From Simkaniaceae bacterium (GTDB lineage Bacteria > Chlamydiota > Chlamydiia > Chlamydiales > JACRBE01): a stretch of DNA of 64,000 nt. Position 1 is the stretch's first letter, and every line of letters starts with the position of its first letter. Positions 1 through 9,848 of this stretch are shown here, piece by piece. Below the pieces are notes generated by a model. It ran no database searches. It had not been told where the DNA came from and saw only the letters and a list, made by a program, of their open reading frames with translations. The stretch is from the NCBI GenBank assembly GCA_022763045.1, contig JALEGI010000007.1:1-64000 (forward strand). Reading direction: 5' to 3'. The position numbers and the translations under genes are program-made.

Positions 1-92
1 ATGGCACCCCATCTTCACTCTATCGCTCCTCACACGTATTATCTATACGCTTGGTTCGTCGCGATAGCGCAAATCTGGGGCCCCCTGAGCGC
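1..92 (-). repeat. Two-part hairpin element, copy in reverse orientation
   Basis: Read on the minus strand, this stretch has the same skeleton as the hairpins at 326-437 and 62676-62792. The left loop motif AGATTTGCGCTA is at 65-76 and the right loop motif AAGATGGGG at 7-15. Bases 65-90 are a perfect 26-bp inverted copy of 330-355, and 3-15 is inverted to 414-426. The inner stem is different and weaker: only its ends clearly pair. No gene is seen here. Confidence 0.6.
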
Positions 93-325
93 CCTGATGG
101 CGCTCTTCAACCTGATTAAATCAGGTTCTCATACGTAGTAAAGCCGCAAGCCGCTTTACATCAGCCAGTAAATTTTGTTTGCTAAATCAAGTTTAATTCA
201 GGTTATTTTACTATAATGTGAAATTATCTTACAAATTAATATTAAAATTAACTATGTTTAGTTTGTCGTATTTTGAATTATGCAACACAGCCAAGTCGCT
301 TTACAAGCTACAATTGTTTCGAAAA
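93..325. other. Gene-free AT-rich spacer with TTGTAAAGC half-sites
   Basis: No plausible coding sequence is visible. The stretch holds an inverted GTAAAGC...GCTTTAC pair at 138-159 and a half copy of the same motif near 296-308. The rest is AT-rich. It lies between two oppositely oriented hairpin copies, so the whole 1-437 region is a large inverted-repeat structure. Confidence 0.5.
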
Positions 326-437
326 GGGTGCTCAGGGGGCCCCAGATTTGCGCTAACTTGAAGAGGGGTTGTACCCTAAGTGAAACTGTACACCCCTCTT
401 CAAGTTAGTCGGAAAGATGGGGTGCCCTGATGCACCC
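326..437. repeat. Two-part hairpin element, 3' of the AsmA/TamB-like gene
   Basis: The outer arms are 326-343 and 419-437, which pair imperfectly. An internal loop follows, with AGATTTGCGCTAA (344-356) on the left and AAGATGGGG (414-422) on the right. The inner stem is a perfect 17-bp pairing of 353-369 with 392-408, capped by a loop of about 22 nt. The element ends 3 bp before the stop codon of the minus-strand gene at 441, so it may act as its transcript end. It has no U-tract like a classic intrinsic terminator. Confidence 0.75.
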
Positions 438-440
438 TCC

Positions 441-3400
441 CTATTTGAGGCCGTATTCTGGGGCTACAACACTTCCTCTTATGCTTAGGGTGAAAGGTTG
501 CGTGATTTTGAGTAGAACATACTGCTTCATATTCACATCAATGTTGAGTTTCCCATCGAGGGTGATGTAGGAGGGACGCTTTTTTGCAAAGAAAAAGTAG
601 GAGCGCTTCCCCTCACTGTGGGAGTTTTTTAGCTCAGAGAGGAAGATTTTGTTTTCTTTGACCTCGAAGTCAATCTCACCCGCGATTGGAACAAGCAGCT
701 TCATGTCGAGCCCGAGACGGGAGATGAGCTCAAGGGGAATGTCGAGGAGGGTAAATTCGCGCTTGTCTGTGTTGAGAAACTGCATCGAGCCCTTACCAGT
801 TAGCGTAGTGGGATCAGTTAGCTCACCTTTAAGGTCGTTGAGGATTAGGGAGTTAATTTTGAAGGGTTTATTGCGTTTTTTGCGGCTATTTTCAATGGTA
901 AGATTGCTCGGCTTGAAGTCGTTAATTTCAAGTTTTGGGATGTTGATCAGCCACTGATTTTTTTCCCTGTAGACTTTAAGCTCATCTAAGATAAATAGCC
1001 CTGCTGGATCGCTTGCGCGAAAATTGCGGATGTCAAGTTGATTTTTCTTGATGAATAGGTGGCCAAGAATTCCCTCCCAGATGACATCAGCAACGTGGAG
1101 ATTTTTCCCGCGTATTTCGCCATCAAAGTAAGATTCACTCGGGGCGTGTTTATCGATTACAAGCTCGCCGTGAATGATGAATGGGCTTTTAAGCATTTCG
1201 CATTTTTTCTGCAGCTTTTCTGGCAAGAGAACGCGGCTCTGTTGCGGATCAATTTTGAGGTGGCCCGTTAAGATAGCGAGTTTTTCATCGCGGAGCTGAT
1301 ATTTTGGGAAGAAGGCGGCAGAGATTCCAAAGAGCTCCCCTTCAATATTATGCAGCGTAAGACCGGCATCCTTAGTGAGACTACATTCAAGGGTAAGCTT
1401 TTCTTCCCGCTCGCGAGGCTTGAGAGTGCTTTGTAAACGAATTGTCGATCCCAGCTGGACCTGCGTTGAGAGGTCAATCGTCTGCTTTTCAATCTGGGTT
1501 GTTAGCGAGATATCGAGCTCATTTTCGCTGTAGGTAAATCGCGCATTCGACAGTGGCCAGGCGTGATCAAAGAGAAAATAGTGGCCATCTTTTAGTCTAA
1601 AAGTGAGAAAATCATTTCGCGTGTTGAGGGCGAGATCAAAATCCCCTTGAATGAGATTTTCCCATGAGTCAAGAAGTGCGGGATCAAAGTCTTCAATTTT
1701 GGCAAGATAGCTACTACAGAGGGGGTGGTTTTTAAACGCATGCACCATCTCAGGTGGCAGCTCAAAGCCGATTGCTCTTCCAGTGATCGCCTCTGATTGT
1801 AGATCTAGCTCTAATGCTTTGACGTTAACGGTAAGAGAGAGCTCCTCAACGGGCTCTTTGCTTAAGTTAAAGTTGGCATTTTGTAAAACAACTTTCTCTC
1901 CTGGGAAAAAGAGAAGCTCAAGTGGTTTGCCGCTGCAGAGGTGAAAACCATCGCTTGCAAAAAGGTCGCTCTGCACCTCAAGCATCGCCTCTGCAAAAAG
2001 TGGTCCTGTTGTGTGAACCGTGAGCGAGCCCAAGCCGCGGAATGAGGCATTTTGATCGACGGGAAGCTTGGTGAAAGCGCTGGACAATTCGGCAGGCTTG
2101 AGTTGCATCGAATCGATGGTCACCTCGAGATCACCACTTTGCCAATCAAAGCCCCCTTTTCCAAGAGAGAGATAGCTTCCCTCATAGCCAATCAATCCAT
2201 CGCTAATGACAAAATCGCTCCCCTCTTGCTCAAAATCAATTTGCACAACAAGCTCACCGATCTGCAAAGAGCGCAAATTCCAACTCATCGCCTCTTTCAT
2301 TAGCGAAAAGTCTATTGCACCAAGCTCTTTTCCATCGAGGTTTAGGCAGGGCCCATTTGCTTCAATGGAAAGGTGATCCATTGAGCGATCGTAAGTTGCA
2401 TGCAAGTCAACCTTTCCGCTGATATCAGGCAGCAGTGGCAAATCTTTTTCAAAGAGGCTAGCTAAGATGCCACCAAAGGCCTTGGCATCTTCAAGTGGCA
2501 GAGAGGAGTTAATAGTCAAGTGAGAGAGCTCGAATTCTTTGGAAAATAGCGCGCTGCATTGCTTGAGTTTTTCCCCATAAATTTGACTGAGCGACTCATC
2601 AATTTGCAAAAAGTAGCTATCGCCCTCACATTTGCTCTCTCCGCAAAGGCGAATTAAATCGTAGCGCTCATTTTCAACACGAACATCAAAATTCAAATAG
2701 GGGTACTGCCCCAAATAGCCCTCAATCTGTGGAGAGCTAAGAAAAATTCTCTCTCCAGTATGAGTCTCAAGTGCCCCTCTAAATTCAGAAAAGTGGATTG
2801 ACTCCTCAACAGAATTCCAACGCAGCTGCGTTGTCACCTCATTGAGATAGGGAGCTAAACTCCCCTCATGCAAAGCAAGAGAAATGCCCCAATCAGGCAC
2901 CTCTTTTTTCTCAATCAAATTGAGATCAAGCCAAAGCCCCTCATCAATACTTTCTACAAGCCCATCCAAAGGAAGGTGACAATCTTTTGCTTCTGGAAAG
3001 CGCCTTGCAAAGGTAAGCGCCTGCTCTGCGCTGCCGTGAAAATTGGGCACTCGCGCCTTGAATGTTTCGACATCAATCCCATCAAAGGTGAGCTCAACCA
3101 TCCCCTCCATTTGGATTCCATCAGAGACCCCACTCAGTCCGCTAACCACCATGTGTGGGCCATTAATCTCAAGTGAGCCATTGAGGTGCTCAAAAAGAAG
3201 TCCCAGCTCTTTTTGCAAACAAGTTGCATCAATCACAGGCATTTTCACAGTGAACCAATCGCGATCAAATTCGTAGCAAATGCCCCCTTGAATAAAGTAG
3301 GGCTTTTCACTACGCGCCTGCCAAATGCCCATGTCAATGTCGATCTCTTCAGAGCGAAAGGCAAGGTGATTGGACCAAAAGTCAAAACTACATGTCTTAC

Positions 3401-5375
3401 CATCAAAGGTCCCAAGCAGATCGACATTCCCAATCAGCTGAAATTGCATCTCCATCAGCGAGATAATCGGCTGATAGACCTGCGAGCTGAGCTGCTTGCC
3501 GCGAAACCACCCCCCGTGAATCGCCTTGCGCACATTTTCAATGAGCTCAGCTGTGCTCTCTCCCCGCTCGATCTGCCCTAAACGGCAGCCATACTCGATT
3601 TTTTGACTCTCAGAGACCTCATTGTCGAGAAGAATCTTTCCAATGAGCGACCACCCCTTGCTATCCTCGGCAAAATGCGCCTCAAGATAGAGCTCATCGC
3701 AAAAATCGATGCGCAGATCTTCACGCCCAAGCTGCTCGGCTACCAAGCTCTTCAAGACATCCTTTTCTGTGAGGGTATAGAAGTGAAATTCGGGACAACC
3801 CCGGTCGCCCGTAATTTCCACCTTTACATTAGCGCTCAAAAAGCGCCCCTGTAAAATTGACTCGCGGAAAATTCCGTTTTCCATCTCAATGCACGCGCGC
3901 ATGTCGCTCATGCTGTAGCGGCGTCCCCCTTGTGAAGAGAAGACCAAATCGCCATTGCGCAAATTCATCTTTAGGTTGCGAATCTCTTTGAGCGACTCGC
4001 CCTCCATCTCAAGCTCTGCACTTGTTACAATCTGCGAGCAAAACGCAGTTGCATTTGAAATAGAGGAGTAGAGCTGCAAATGTTCGATCGAGAGATCATC
4101 TAACAAAATATGGCTCAAGCGCCCCTCGCGAAACTGCAGGTGAACCTCTCCCTGCATCTTCCCATCGTGGCAGGCAATCTCCTCTCGGCCAATCACCTTC
4201 TGCAGCAGCTTAATGTGCTCGCGGTCGATGTTCGAAAAGCCAACACTTAGCTCCATGAGCGCATCGAGATCCTTGAGAACCATTGTTGCATGGGCAGGTG
4301 AACGTGGTTGATCGACGGGAATGAAGTCAAAGTCAAGCTCCAAAAGTTTTTGCGCATTGACCCACGGCCTGCCCCGACAGACAACATCTGAAACCTGACC
4401 GCCACTCTCAAGCCTGCCTTTGAAGTCAATCGATGAGCGCTTTGTTGCATCAATGAGTGCCGTGCCTTCAATGGCCTCGATCTTCAAGTCCTCAGCGCAG
4501 TAACTCCCCTCGTGGACCTGCGCCTCGATAAAGAGGTAGTTCCACCACTTCTCTTTTGACAAAAACTTCTTGTCAATGGCAACAGGATAGGAGCTTGAGA
4601 GATTAAGCCTGCGCGCGAAAAACTCGCCCCCCTCATTCACACCCCTTCCCTGATCAACATTCACCTGCAGATCAAAGCGGTTGAGCCCCCCTTTCGGTAG
4701 CGTGCTCACTAGAGCTCGCCCCTCCATTTTTCCACCTGTAATTTCCATAGGTAGCTGGCCAAAAAGAGCTCCCCACTTCCCGAGCCAAGCCAAATCGATA
4801 TCGATGAAATCAACATGCGTCAAAATTTCCTGGTAGAAGGGTGAAACGGTCACCGTTAAATTGGGCCGCCCGAGGCCCTCCTCTCTCTCTGCAATAGCAA
4901 AGGTTCCCAAACAGCTGGGATCCTCGCTCCCCTTAAAATTGAAAAAGGCCTTAGCCTGATCGCCCAAGTGAAGCTCGCCACGGCGCACCTCTAAAGAGAG
5001 GCGGCGGGCCATCTTACCAAAGAGCCCCTCTCCCCCCGAGCTTACCTGGTTCACCCGAATCACCGGATGCTCGACATCGATGACTGGACAAAACTCAAAG
5101 CTTGCAAGCTTGAAGAGAAACCCGATACGAATCTGCTCAATTTCGAGATCCATCTCCTGAGTGCTCAACTTGAGTCCCTTGAAGCGTATGTGGCGGTCAT
5201 CAAAAGCGAATTTTTCATAAGAGCACTTGAGCCCCTGCTTACCGGGCATGTAGCTTTTGAGGGCGAGCTCGAGCGCAGATCCAATGAAGCTGTGGCGAAA
5301 GAGGATCAGTGTAGTAAAGAGCGTGACGCCAAGAAGTGCAAGGGCGAGTTTCCAGTTGAGCAGATATCTTCTCAT
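441..5375 (-). CDS. Giant AsmA/TamB/YhdP-like envelope protein
   Basis: This is a 1644-residue protein with an N-terminal signal anchor at about residues 8-26 and no other membrane segment. The rest is long, beta-rich sequence with many short repeated stretches. The C-terminal part (about 1500-1644) alternates hydrophobic and polar residues and mentions conserved-looking phrases such as LDGKLNIDVN, as in the last domain of AsmA-clan proteins. That clan forms hydrophobic grooves spanning the periplasm for lipid movement or outer-membrane assembly. The family call is inferred from architecture and length; I see no catalytic motif. It is a single gene read away from the nqr operon, with a two-part hairpin directly after its stop. 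No strong ribosome-binding site precedes the ATG at 5375. Confidence 0.6.
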   Translation of the reverse strand: MRRYLLNWKLALALLGVTLFTTLILFRHSFIGSALELALKSYMPGKQGLKCSYEKFAFDDRHIRFKGLKLSTQEMDLEIEQIRIGFLFKLASFEFCPVIDVEHPVIRVNQVSSGGEGLFGKMARRLSLEVRRGELHLGDQAKAFFNFKGSEDPSCLGTFAIAEREEGLGRPNLTVTVSPFYQEILTHVDFIDIDLAWLGKWGALFGQLPMEITGGKMEGRALVSTLPKGGLNRFDLQVNVDQGRGVNEGGEFFARRLNLSSSYPVAIDKKFLSKEKWWNYLFIEAQVHEGSYCAEDLKIEAIEGTALIDATKRSSIDFKGRLESGGQVSDVVCRGRPWVNAQKLLELDFDFIPVDQPRSPAHATMVLKDLDALMELSVGFSNIDREHIKLLQKVIGREEIACHDGKMQGEVHLQFREGRLSHILLDDLSIEHLQLYSSISNATAFCSQIVTSAELEMEGESLKEIRNLKMNLRNGDLVFSSQGGRRYSMSDMRACIEMENGIFRESILQGRFLSANVKVEITGDRGCPEFHFYTLTEKDVLKSLVAEQLGREDLRIDFCDELYLEAHFAEDSKGWSLIGKILLDNEVSESQKIEYGCRLGQIERGESTAELIENVRKAIHGGWFRGKQLSSQVYQPIISLMEMQFQLIGNVDLLGTFDGKTCSFDFWSNHLAFRSEEIDIDMGIWQARSEKPYFIQGGICYEFDRDWFTVKMPVIDATCLQKELGLLFEHLNGSLEINGPHMVVSGLSGVSDGIQMEGMVELTFDGIDVETFKARVPNFHGSAEQALTFARRFPEAKDCHLPLDGLVESIDEGLWLDLNLIEKKEVPDWGISLALHEGSLAPYLNEVTTQLRWNSVEESIHFSEFRGALETHTGERIFLSSPQIEGYLGQYPYLNFDVRVENERYDLIRLCGESKCEGDSYFLQIDESLSQIYGEKLKQCSALFSKEFELSHLTINSSLPLEDAKAFGGILASLFEKDLPLLPDISGKVDLHATYDRSMDHLSIEANGPCLNLDGKELGAIDFSLMKEAMSWNLRSLQIGELVVQIDFEQEGSDFVISDGLIGYEGSYLSLGKGGFDWQSGDLEVTIDSMQLKPAELSSAFTKLPVDQNASFRGLGSLTVHTTGPLFAEAMLEVQSDLFASDGFHLCSGKPLELLFFPGEKVVLQNANFNLSKEPVEELSLTVNVKALELDLQSEAITGRAIGFELPPEMVHAFKNHPLCSSYLAKIEDFDPALLDSWENLIQGDFDLALNTRNDFLTFRLKDGHYFLFDHAWPLSNARFTYSENELDISLTTQIEKQTIDLSTQVQLGSTIRLQSTLKPREREEKLTLECSLTKDAGLTLHNIEGELFGISAAFFPKYQLRDEKLAILTGHLKIDPQQSRVLLPEKLQKKCEMLKSPFIIHGELVIDKHAPSESYFDGEIRGKNLHVADVIWEGILGHLFIKKNQLDIRNFRASDPAGLFILDELKVYREKNQWLINIPKLEINDFKPSNLTIENSRKKRNKPFKINSLILNDLKGELTDPTTLTGKGSMQFLNTDKREFTLLDIPLELISRLGLDMKLLVPIAGEIDFEVKENKIFLSELKNSHSEGKRSYFFFAKKRPSYITLDGKLNIDVNMKQYVLLKITQPFTLSIRGSVVAPEYGLK

Positions 5376-5496
5376 AGGCAGTCATTATAGATCGAATACT
5401 GCATATTTGCAACACACCCTTTTGGCCGCATCATGGCATCCCAATAAATAGTTTTTTAAAAAATTTATTAATAAAGATTTATATTTAAAAATTTGA

Positions 5497-5502
5497 TATA
5501 AT
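5497..5502 (+). promoter_or_regulatory. TATAAT box 7 nt before the start codon
   Basis: A perfect TATAAT lies in a strongly AT-rich stretch. Only 7 nt separate it from the ATG at 5510. A start of transcription at the usual distance would fall at or within a base or two of the ATG, giving a leaderless mRNA. No convincing -35 hexamer is visible. Confidence 0.45.
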
Positions 5503-5509
5503 TTTTATT

Positions 5510-6283
5510 ATGAATGAAATTAACTGTTATAAAGAGGGCGATTATCGCCAATACTTCACTGGTTATGGTGAGTTAAGAGCAAAAAGCTGCGAGGGAGCCG
5601 TTAAGCTTCAGCGGTTTATGGAAAGCGTTCAGCTCCAAGCAGGATGTAATAGGCCTTTTTCGGCTCTAGAAAAGACCTCTCAACACTACCTGCCCATTAT
5701 TAAAGATGTGATGCGCGATGAACCCCTTCCGGTGCGCGTCTACCACCACCAGGTGAGAAATATCCTCTCTGGGAACCACATTGCCTTGAGAACCATTGCT
5801 ATTGCCTTATCTATCCTACTCACCGGCGGTCTTGCAACTCTTTTTCTTGTTCAAGCAATTGATAATGAACATGATAGCCACAAAATCCGCAAAGATATTC
5901 TGCTTCAGACTACAAAGTGTCTGATCATGGAGCGTATTGACTCGGCCTTTGAAGTCATTAAAGATAAAGGACCGATCACCGATTTGGGTGAGGTTGAGGA
6001 GATGAATGTTCCGAATTTTGACTTAAGAGGCAATCGTGTCGGAAGTGGCGTATACAACGGCTTGCCCTTTTACGTTTTCAATAGTCATGATGGCAAAATT
6101 CAGGTTGCAATTTTCGCAGGCAATCGGCAAGAGAGCGTTGACTTTCGCGAGCAACGGGGTCGATCGACCTATCTAGATGGGATTGGTTTGGTTCAACAGA
6201 CAGGGGATCGCGAAACTGGAAAAGCCGATGCAATTTCCTACTTTTTATCTGACATGATTCCCGATATGCGAGAGATGATTTGA
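5510..6283 (+). CDS. Hypothetical single-pass membrane protein
   Basis: The 257-residue product is not recognised. It has one clear hydrophobic segment at about residues 93-115, with the remainder predicted soluble. The N-terminal 90 residues are polar and carry three cysteines. The C-terminal 140 residues contain the phrase GLPFYVFNSHDGKIQVA, which looks like a folded beta-rich domain. There is no cleavable signal peptide. It stands alone between the minus-strand AsmA/TamB-like gene and nqrB, with an AT-rich upstream region and a TATAAT directly before its ATG. A lineage-specific secreted or membrane protein is possible, but nothing in the sequence fixes a function. Confidence 0.7.
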   Translation: MNEINCYKEGDYRQYFTGYGELRAKSCEGAVKLQRFMESVQLQAGCNRPFSALEKTSQHYLPIIKDVMRDEPLPVRVYHHQVRNILSGNHIALRTIAIALSILLTGGLATLFLVQAIDNEHDSHKIRKDILLQTTKCLIMERIDSAFEVIKDKGPITDLGEVEEMNVPNFDLRGNRVGSGVYNGLPFYVFNSHDGKIQVAIFAGNRQESVDFREQRGRSTYLDGIGLVQQTGDRETGKADAISYFLSDMIPDMREMI

Positions 6284-6316
6284 TCTTTTTTTGACTTCTA
6301 GCTACTCTCTTTAGAG

Positions 6317-7696
6317 ATGATACGGAAGTTACTCAACTGGCAATTAAAGATTAGTGAAGAGGGCAAACCGCTTGCGCGTTTGCGTCCCCTTTTTTCCGCC
6401 CTCGACGCCTTCGTCTACGAGGTGCCCATCGAAACAAGCTCGGGTCCTGCGATTCGAGATAGCGTCGATATCAAGCGTGTCATGATGCTCGTCTTTTATG
6501 CGCTTCTTCCCTGCACAATTATGGCTGTGATCAACAGTGGGACGACTGGCTTTGTGTATGGCAGCGGCAGCGGCGAATTGATGCAAGCCTACATGCAGGC
6601 ATCTGGCTCTCTTGGGGGGTACTTTTCCTTTCTCTGGGCCCATCTGGGCAGCATTATATACGAGGGAATGCGCGCCTTTTTGCCCGTCTTAATTATCACA
6701 TATATCGTGGGTGGCTTTTGGGAGGCTCTCTTTGCCTGCATCCGCGGGCACGAGATTTCCGAGGGCTTTTTGGTTACGGGTATTTTATTTGCTCTAATCA
6801 TGCCTCCAACGATTCCCTATTGGCTGATTGTTGTTGGCGTCTCATTTGGTATCGTCGTCGGAAAAGAGCTCTTTGGCGGCACGGGGATGAATATTTTAAA
6901 TCCCGCACTCACCTGTCGCGCCTTTTTATACTTTGCCTATCCCAATAAGATGACAGGCGACATTTGGGTTGGAACCAATCCAACTACAATTCGCGAGAGC
7001 TTATTAAAAATTGAGGGCGTTACCCAAGCGACGATGCTCAATATTCTAAATGCAAGTAGCGAGATCAAACGGGTCCATGTTGAGGCAATTGGCAAGTTTT
7101 TAAAAGGCAGTGGGCAAACCCTTGAGCAGATCGAATTGTATGTCACAGAGGCGCTTAAGCTGCCTCAGGAGTACTTTGGAGAGGCCTATCAACTCGCAAG
7201 GCTACAGTTTGGCGAAGGGATCATGACTAATGGCAACTTCTTCTTTGGCAATATGCTCGGCTCTTTTGGTGAGACCTCTGTACTTGCCTGTTTAATTGGT
7301 GCTGTGATTTTACTTGTGACACGGGTCGCCTCCTGGCGCACGATGGCAGGTGTTGTCATTGGCGCGTATGCGACAGCACTGCTTTTTGAGTATGGCGCAA
7401 TCTGGATTGGAGATATGGCCCCTGCTAAGTACGCCTTCCCCGCCTACAAACACTTTCTCATTGGATCGCTCGCTTTTGGACTTGTCTTCATGGCAACTGA
7501 CCCCGTCTCCTCACCGACTATGAATAGCGCCAAGTGGGCCTACGGTGTGATCATTGGCATTTTAACTCTTGTGATTCGCATCGTTAACCCTGCATTTCCA
7601 GAGGGTGTGATGCTCGCGATTTTATTTGGGAATGTCTTCGCTCCCCTTCTCGATAAAATAGCTCTCAAGCAGTTTAGGAGGTTCCGGCATGTATAG
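6317..7696 (+). CDS. nqrB: Na+-translocating NADH:quinone reductase subunit B
   Basis: NqrB is a membrane subunit of the sodium-pumping NADH:ubiquinone oxidoreductase and carries a covalently bound FMN. The 459-residue protein has the expected N-terminal soluble stretch, then multiple membrane segments. The phrase DSVDIKRVMMLVFYALLP opens the first helix. The flavin-attachment motif reads TQAT at residues 236-239, with Thr239 as the likely phosphoester site. It overlaps nqrC by 8 bp and begins a tight four-gene run, nqrBCDE. nqrA and nqrF are not in the window, as in Chlamydia, where they are encoded elsewhere. The ATG at 6317 is preceded by a short purine-rich stretch. Confidence 0.97.
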   Translation: MIRKLLNWQLKISEEGKPLARLRPLFSALDAFVYEVPIETSSGPAIRDSVDIKRVMMLVFYALLPCTIMAVINSGTTGFVYGSGSGELMQAYMQASGSLGGYFSFLWAHLGSIIYEGMRAFLPVLIITYIVGGFWEALFACIRGHEISEGFLVTGILFALIMPPTIPYWLIVVGVSFGIVVGKELFGGTGMNILNPALTCRAFLYFAYPNKMTGDIWVGTNPTTIRESLLKIEGVTQATMLNILNASSEIKRVHVEAIGKFLKGSGQTLEQIELYVTEALKLPQEYFGEAYQLARLQFGEGIMTNGNFFFGNMLGSFGETSVLACLIGAVILLVTRVASWRTMAGVVIGAYATALLFEYGAIWIGDMAPAKYAFPAYKHFLIGSLAFGLVFMATDPVSSPTMNSAKWAYGVIIGILTLVIRIVNPAFPEGVMLAILFGNVFAPLLDKIALKQFRRFRHV

Positions 7697-8534
7697 CACC
7701 CGCCAAACGGTTACCTTTATTGCGATTTTGTGCTTTGCTGTTGCACTCATTTTATCCACACTCGCAAGTCTTTTAAAAGATCCTCAAGAGCGCGCAAGAG
7801 AGCTCTATCGCAGCAAGCAGCTCTTGATCTCTGCGGCCATTATTAGCCCAGAGGGCAATCTGCAAATGCCAGATGGTTCAAATGCGAAGTGGCAAAAGGG
7901 ACTTGTTCCTAGCGACCTACCAACACGCGCAAGCGATCGGGTGATTTTAGAGATCTATGAAAAGCGCGTGCGCCCCATCCTCACCAATTCGCAGGGTGAT
8001 GTAATCACCTTTCAAGAGGCGGGCACAACGGTGCAAAACTACATCGAGGAGCACTGGAAGCGCGGCTTCGCTCGCTTGCCTCAAAAGCTTCTCTATGAGA
8101 TTTTGGGGGATAATGGTCAGGTGAATGGCTATGTCATTCCGATCAATGGATTTGGACTGTGGGGGCCGATTTACGGCTACCTTGGACTCGAAGGTGATGC
8201 CGATACGGTCACCTGGACGACATGGTATGATCAGATTGAAACGCCAGGTTTGGGAGGCAACATTGAGCTTGCCAGCTGGCAAGAGCAATTTGATGGAAAA
8301 CAGATCTTCAAACCTGGAATGGGAAGCCTAGAAAAAGCGCCTCTAGGTATTACAGTTGTGCGCACAACAGTCAATGAAGAATTTGGCGAAAGTCCTGAGG
8401 GCAAAAGCGCTGTCGATGGAATCACTGGAGCCACTGTCACCTCAGTTGGCGTGACGCAGGCCTACAAACAGAGCCTAAAACCCTATAGAAACTTCTTAAT
8501 CAAGGCAAATGAGAGATGGCGGGCAAAAAGCTAA
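7689..8534 (+). CDS. nqrC: Na+-translocating NADH:quinone reductase subunit C
   Basis: NqrC is anchored by one N-terminal helix (about residues 8-29) and exposes an FMN-carrying domain to the periplasm. The covalent FMN motif TGATVTS is present at residues 246-252, with Thr249 the expected attachment residue. The conserved phrase [15 protein letters not shown] also fits the family, as does the length of 281 residues. The gene overlaps nqrB by 8 bp and nqrD by 19 bp, indicating translational coupling within one operon. Confidence 0.97.
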   Translation: MYSTRQTVTFIAILCFAVALILSTLASLLKDPQERARELYRSKQLLISAAIISPEGNLQMPDGSNAKWQKGLVPSDLPTRASDRVILEIYEKRVRPILTNSQGDVITFQEAGTTVQNYIEEHWKRGFARLPQKLLYEILGDNGQVNGYVIPINGFGLWGPIYGYLGLEGDADTVTWTTWYDQIETPGLGGNIELASWQEQFDGKQIFKPGMGSLEKAPLGITVVRTTVNEEFGESPEGKSAVDGITGATVTSVGVTQAYKQSLKPYRNFLIKANERWRAKS

Positions 8535-9148
8535 AGTACATCACAGAGCAGCTCTGGGAAAACAACCAGATTCTCGTTGCGGTTCTCGGTATCTGCTCAG
8601 CACTTGCAGTCACAATTAAAATCAGCGTTGCCCTGGTTATGGGCGCTGCTGTCATTTTTGTCACAGGCTTTTCCTCGATGCTTGTCTCCATGATTCGCAA
8701 CTACACCCCTCCGAGTGTGCGCATGATTGCACAGCTTGCAATCATCTCCACATTTGTCATTATCGTCGATCAGCTCCTGAAGGCCTACTCCTTTGAAATG
8801 TCAAAAACCCTCTCGGTCTTTGTTGGCCTCATTATCACTAACTGCCTAGTCATGGGCCGCGCTGAGAGCATGGCCAAAAATGTTACCCCGATACCGGCCT
8901 TCCTAGATGGCGTTGGAGCTGCTCTTGGCTACGCCGTTGTTCTCTTTATTGTGGGAGCGATTCGCGAGTTTTTTGGCTTTGGCACCCTCTTTGACATTCG
9001 CATTATCCCCGACTCGTGGTATGCCAGCGCCGCTCACCCCGACGGCTACCTCAACTCCAATATCATGGCCCTGCCCCCCTCTGCCTTTTTTATCCTTGGT
9101 GGCATGATCTGGATCTACAACATCATCAACAAACAGACGGAGTCTTAG
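8516..9148 (+). CDS. nqrD: Na+-translocating NADH:quinone reductase subunit D
   Basis: NqrD is one of two homologous six-helix subunits (with NqrE) that form the sodium channel core and share an iron-sulfur centre. The 210-residue protein is almost entirely hydrophobic. It contains the conserved stretch [14 protein letters not shown] at about residues 116-129, followed by a glycine-rich helix and [10 protein letters not shown]. Its start lies inside nqrC (19-bp overlap) and nqrE follows after 4 bp. Confidence 0.97.
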   Translation: MAGKKLKYITEQLWENNQILVAVLGICSALAVTIKISVALVMGAAVIFVTGFSSMLVSMIRNYTPPSVRMIAQLAIISTFVIIVDQLLKAYSFEMSKTLSVFVGLIITNCLVMGRAESMAKNVTPIPAFLDGVGAALGYAVVLFIVGAIREFFGFGTLFDIRIIPDSWYASAAHPDGYLNSNIMALPPSAFFILGGMIWIYNIINKQTES

Positions 9149-9152
9149 CGCT

Positions 9153-9845
9153 ATGTGGATGGGCCCCTATCACATTCTCAATCTCCTCGGTATTGCGATC
9201 CAGGCGATCTTCATCCAAAACATCCTACTCTTTAACTTCCTAGGCATGTGCTCCTACCTCGCCTGCTCAAACAAACTCAAAACAGCCAATGGCCTGGGAC
9301 TTGCCGTCTTTGTCGTGATGACTCTCTCTGGAATTCTCAACTGGTTTGTGCACACCTTCATCACAGGTGAGGGCGCCCTCTCATGGATCACCTCGCAAAA
9401 CATCGACCTCAACTTCCTTGAATTTCTCATCTACATCTCAATCATCGCAGCCCTTGTGCAGATTTTGGAGATGATTATTGAAAAGTACTCCCCCGCTCTC
9501 TACAGAGCGCTTGGGATGTATCTACCGCTCATCACAGTGAACTGCGCTATTCTCGGAGCATCGCTCTTTGCAACGATTCGGGAATACCCCCTCATTCCAA
9601 ACACGGTTTATGTCGCCTCAACGGGCCTTGGCTGGTGGCTGGCAATTGCACTCATTGCCTCCATCCGCGAAAAAATCACCTACTCAAATGTTGTGCCCGG
9701 GCTACGCGGGATGGGAATGACTTTTGTTGTCACAGGTCTAATGGCGCTTGCTTTCATGGGTTTTACAGGAATTGCCCTCGATCAGATTACGCCTGAAGAT
9801 ACCTATCCAGAAATTGTGCAAGATCCCCCACACTCTCCTGAGTAG
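9153..9845 (+). CDS. nqrE: Na+-translocating NADH:quinone reductase subunit E
   Basis: NqrE pairs with NqrD in the membrane core of Na+-NQR. The 230-residue sequence has six hydrophobic segments and the family signatures FLGMCSYLACS near the N-terminus and PLITVNCAILGASLF around residues 126-140. The latter mirrors the half-helix in NqrD that holds the iron-sulfur ligand cysteine. It is the last gene of the run. The next gene is convergent and stops 3 bp away, with no obvious terminator hairpin between them. Confidence 0.97.
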   Translation: MWMGPYHILNLLGIAIQAIFIQNILLFNFLGMCSYLACSNKLKTANGLGLAVFVVMTLSGILNWFVHTFITGEGALSWITSQNIDLNFLEFLIYISIIAALVQILEMIIEKYSPALYRALGMYLPLITVNCAILGASLFATIREYPLIPNTVYVASTGLGWWLAIALIASIREKITYSNVVPGLRGMGMTFVVTGLMALAFMGFTGIALDQITPEDTYPEIVQDPPHSPE

Positions 9846-9848
9846 ATT

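Noticed and set aside
3186-3581. Open frame of 131 codons on the plus strand
   Set aside because: It lies wholly within the AsmA/TamB-like gene on the other strand and has no homology-like motifs.
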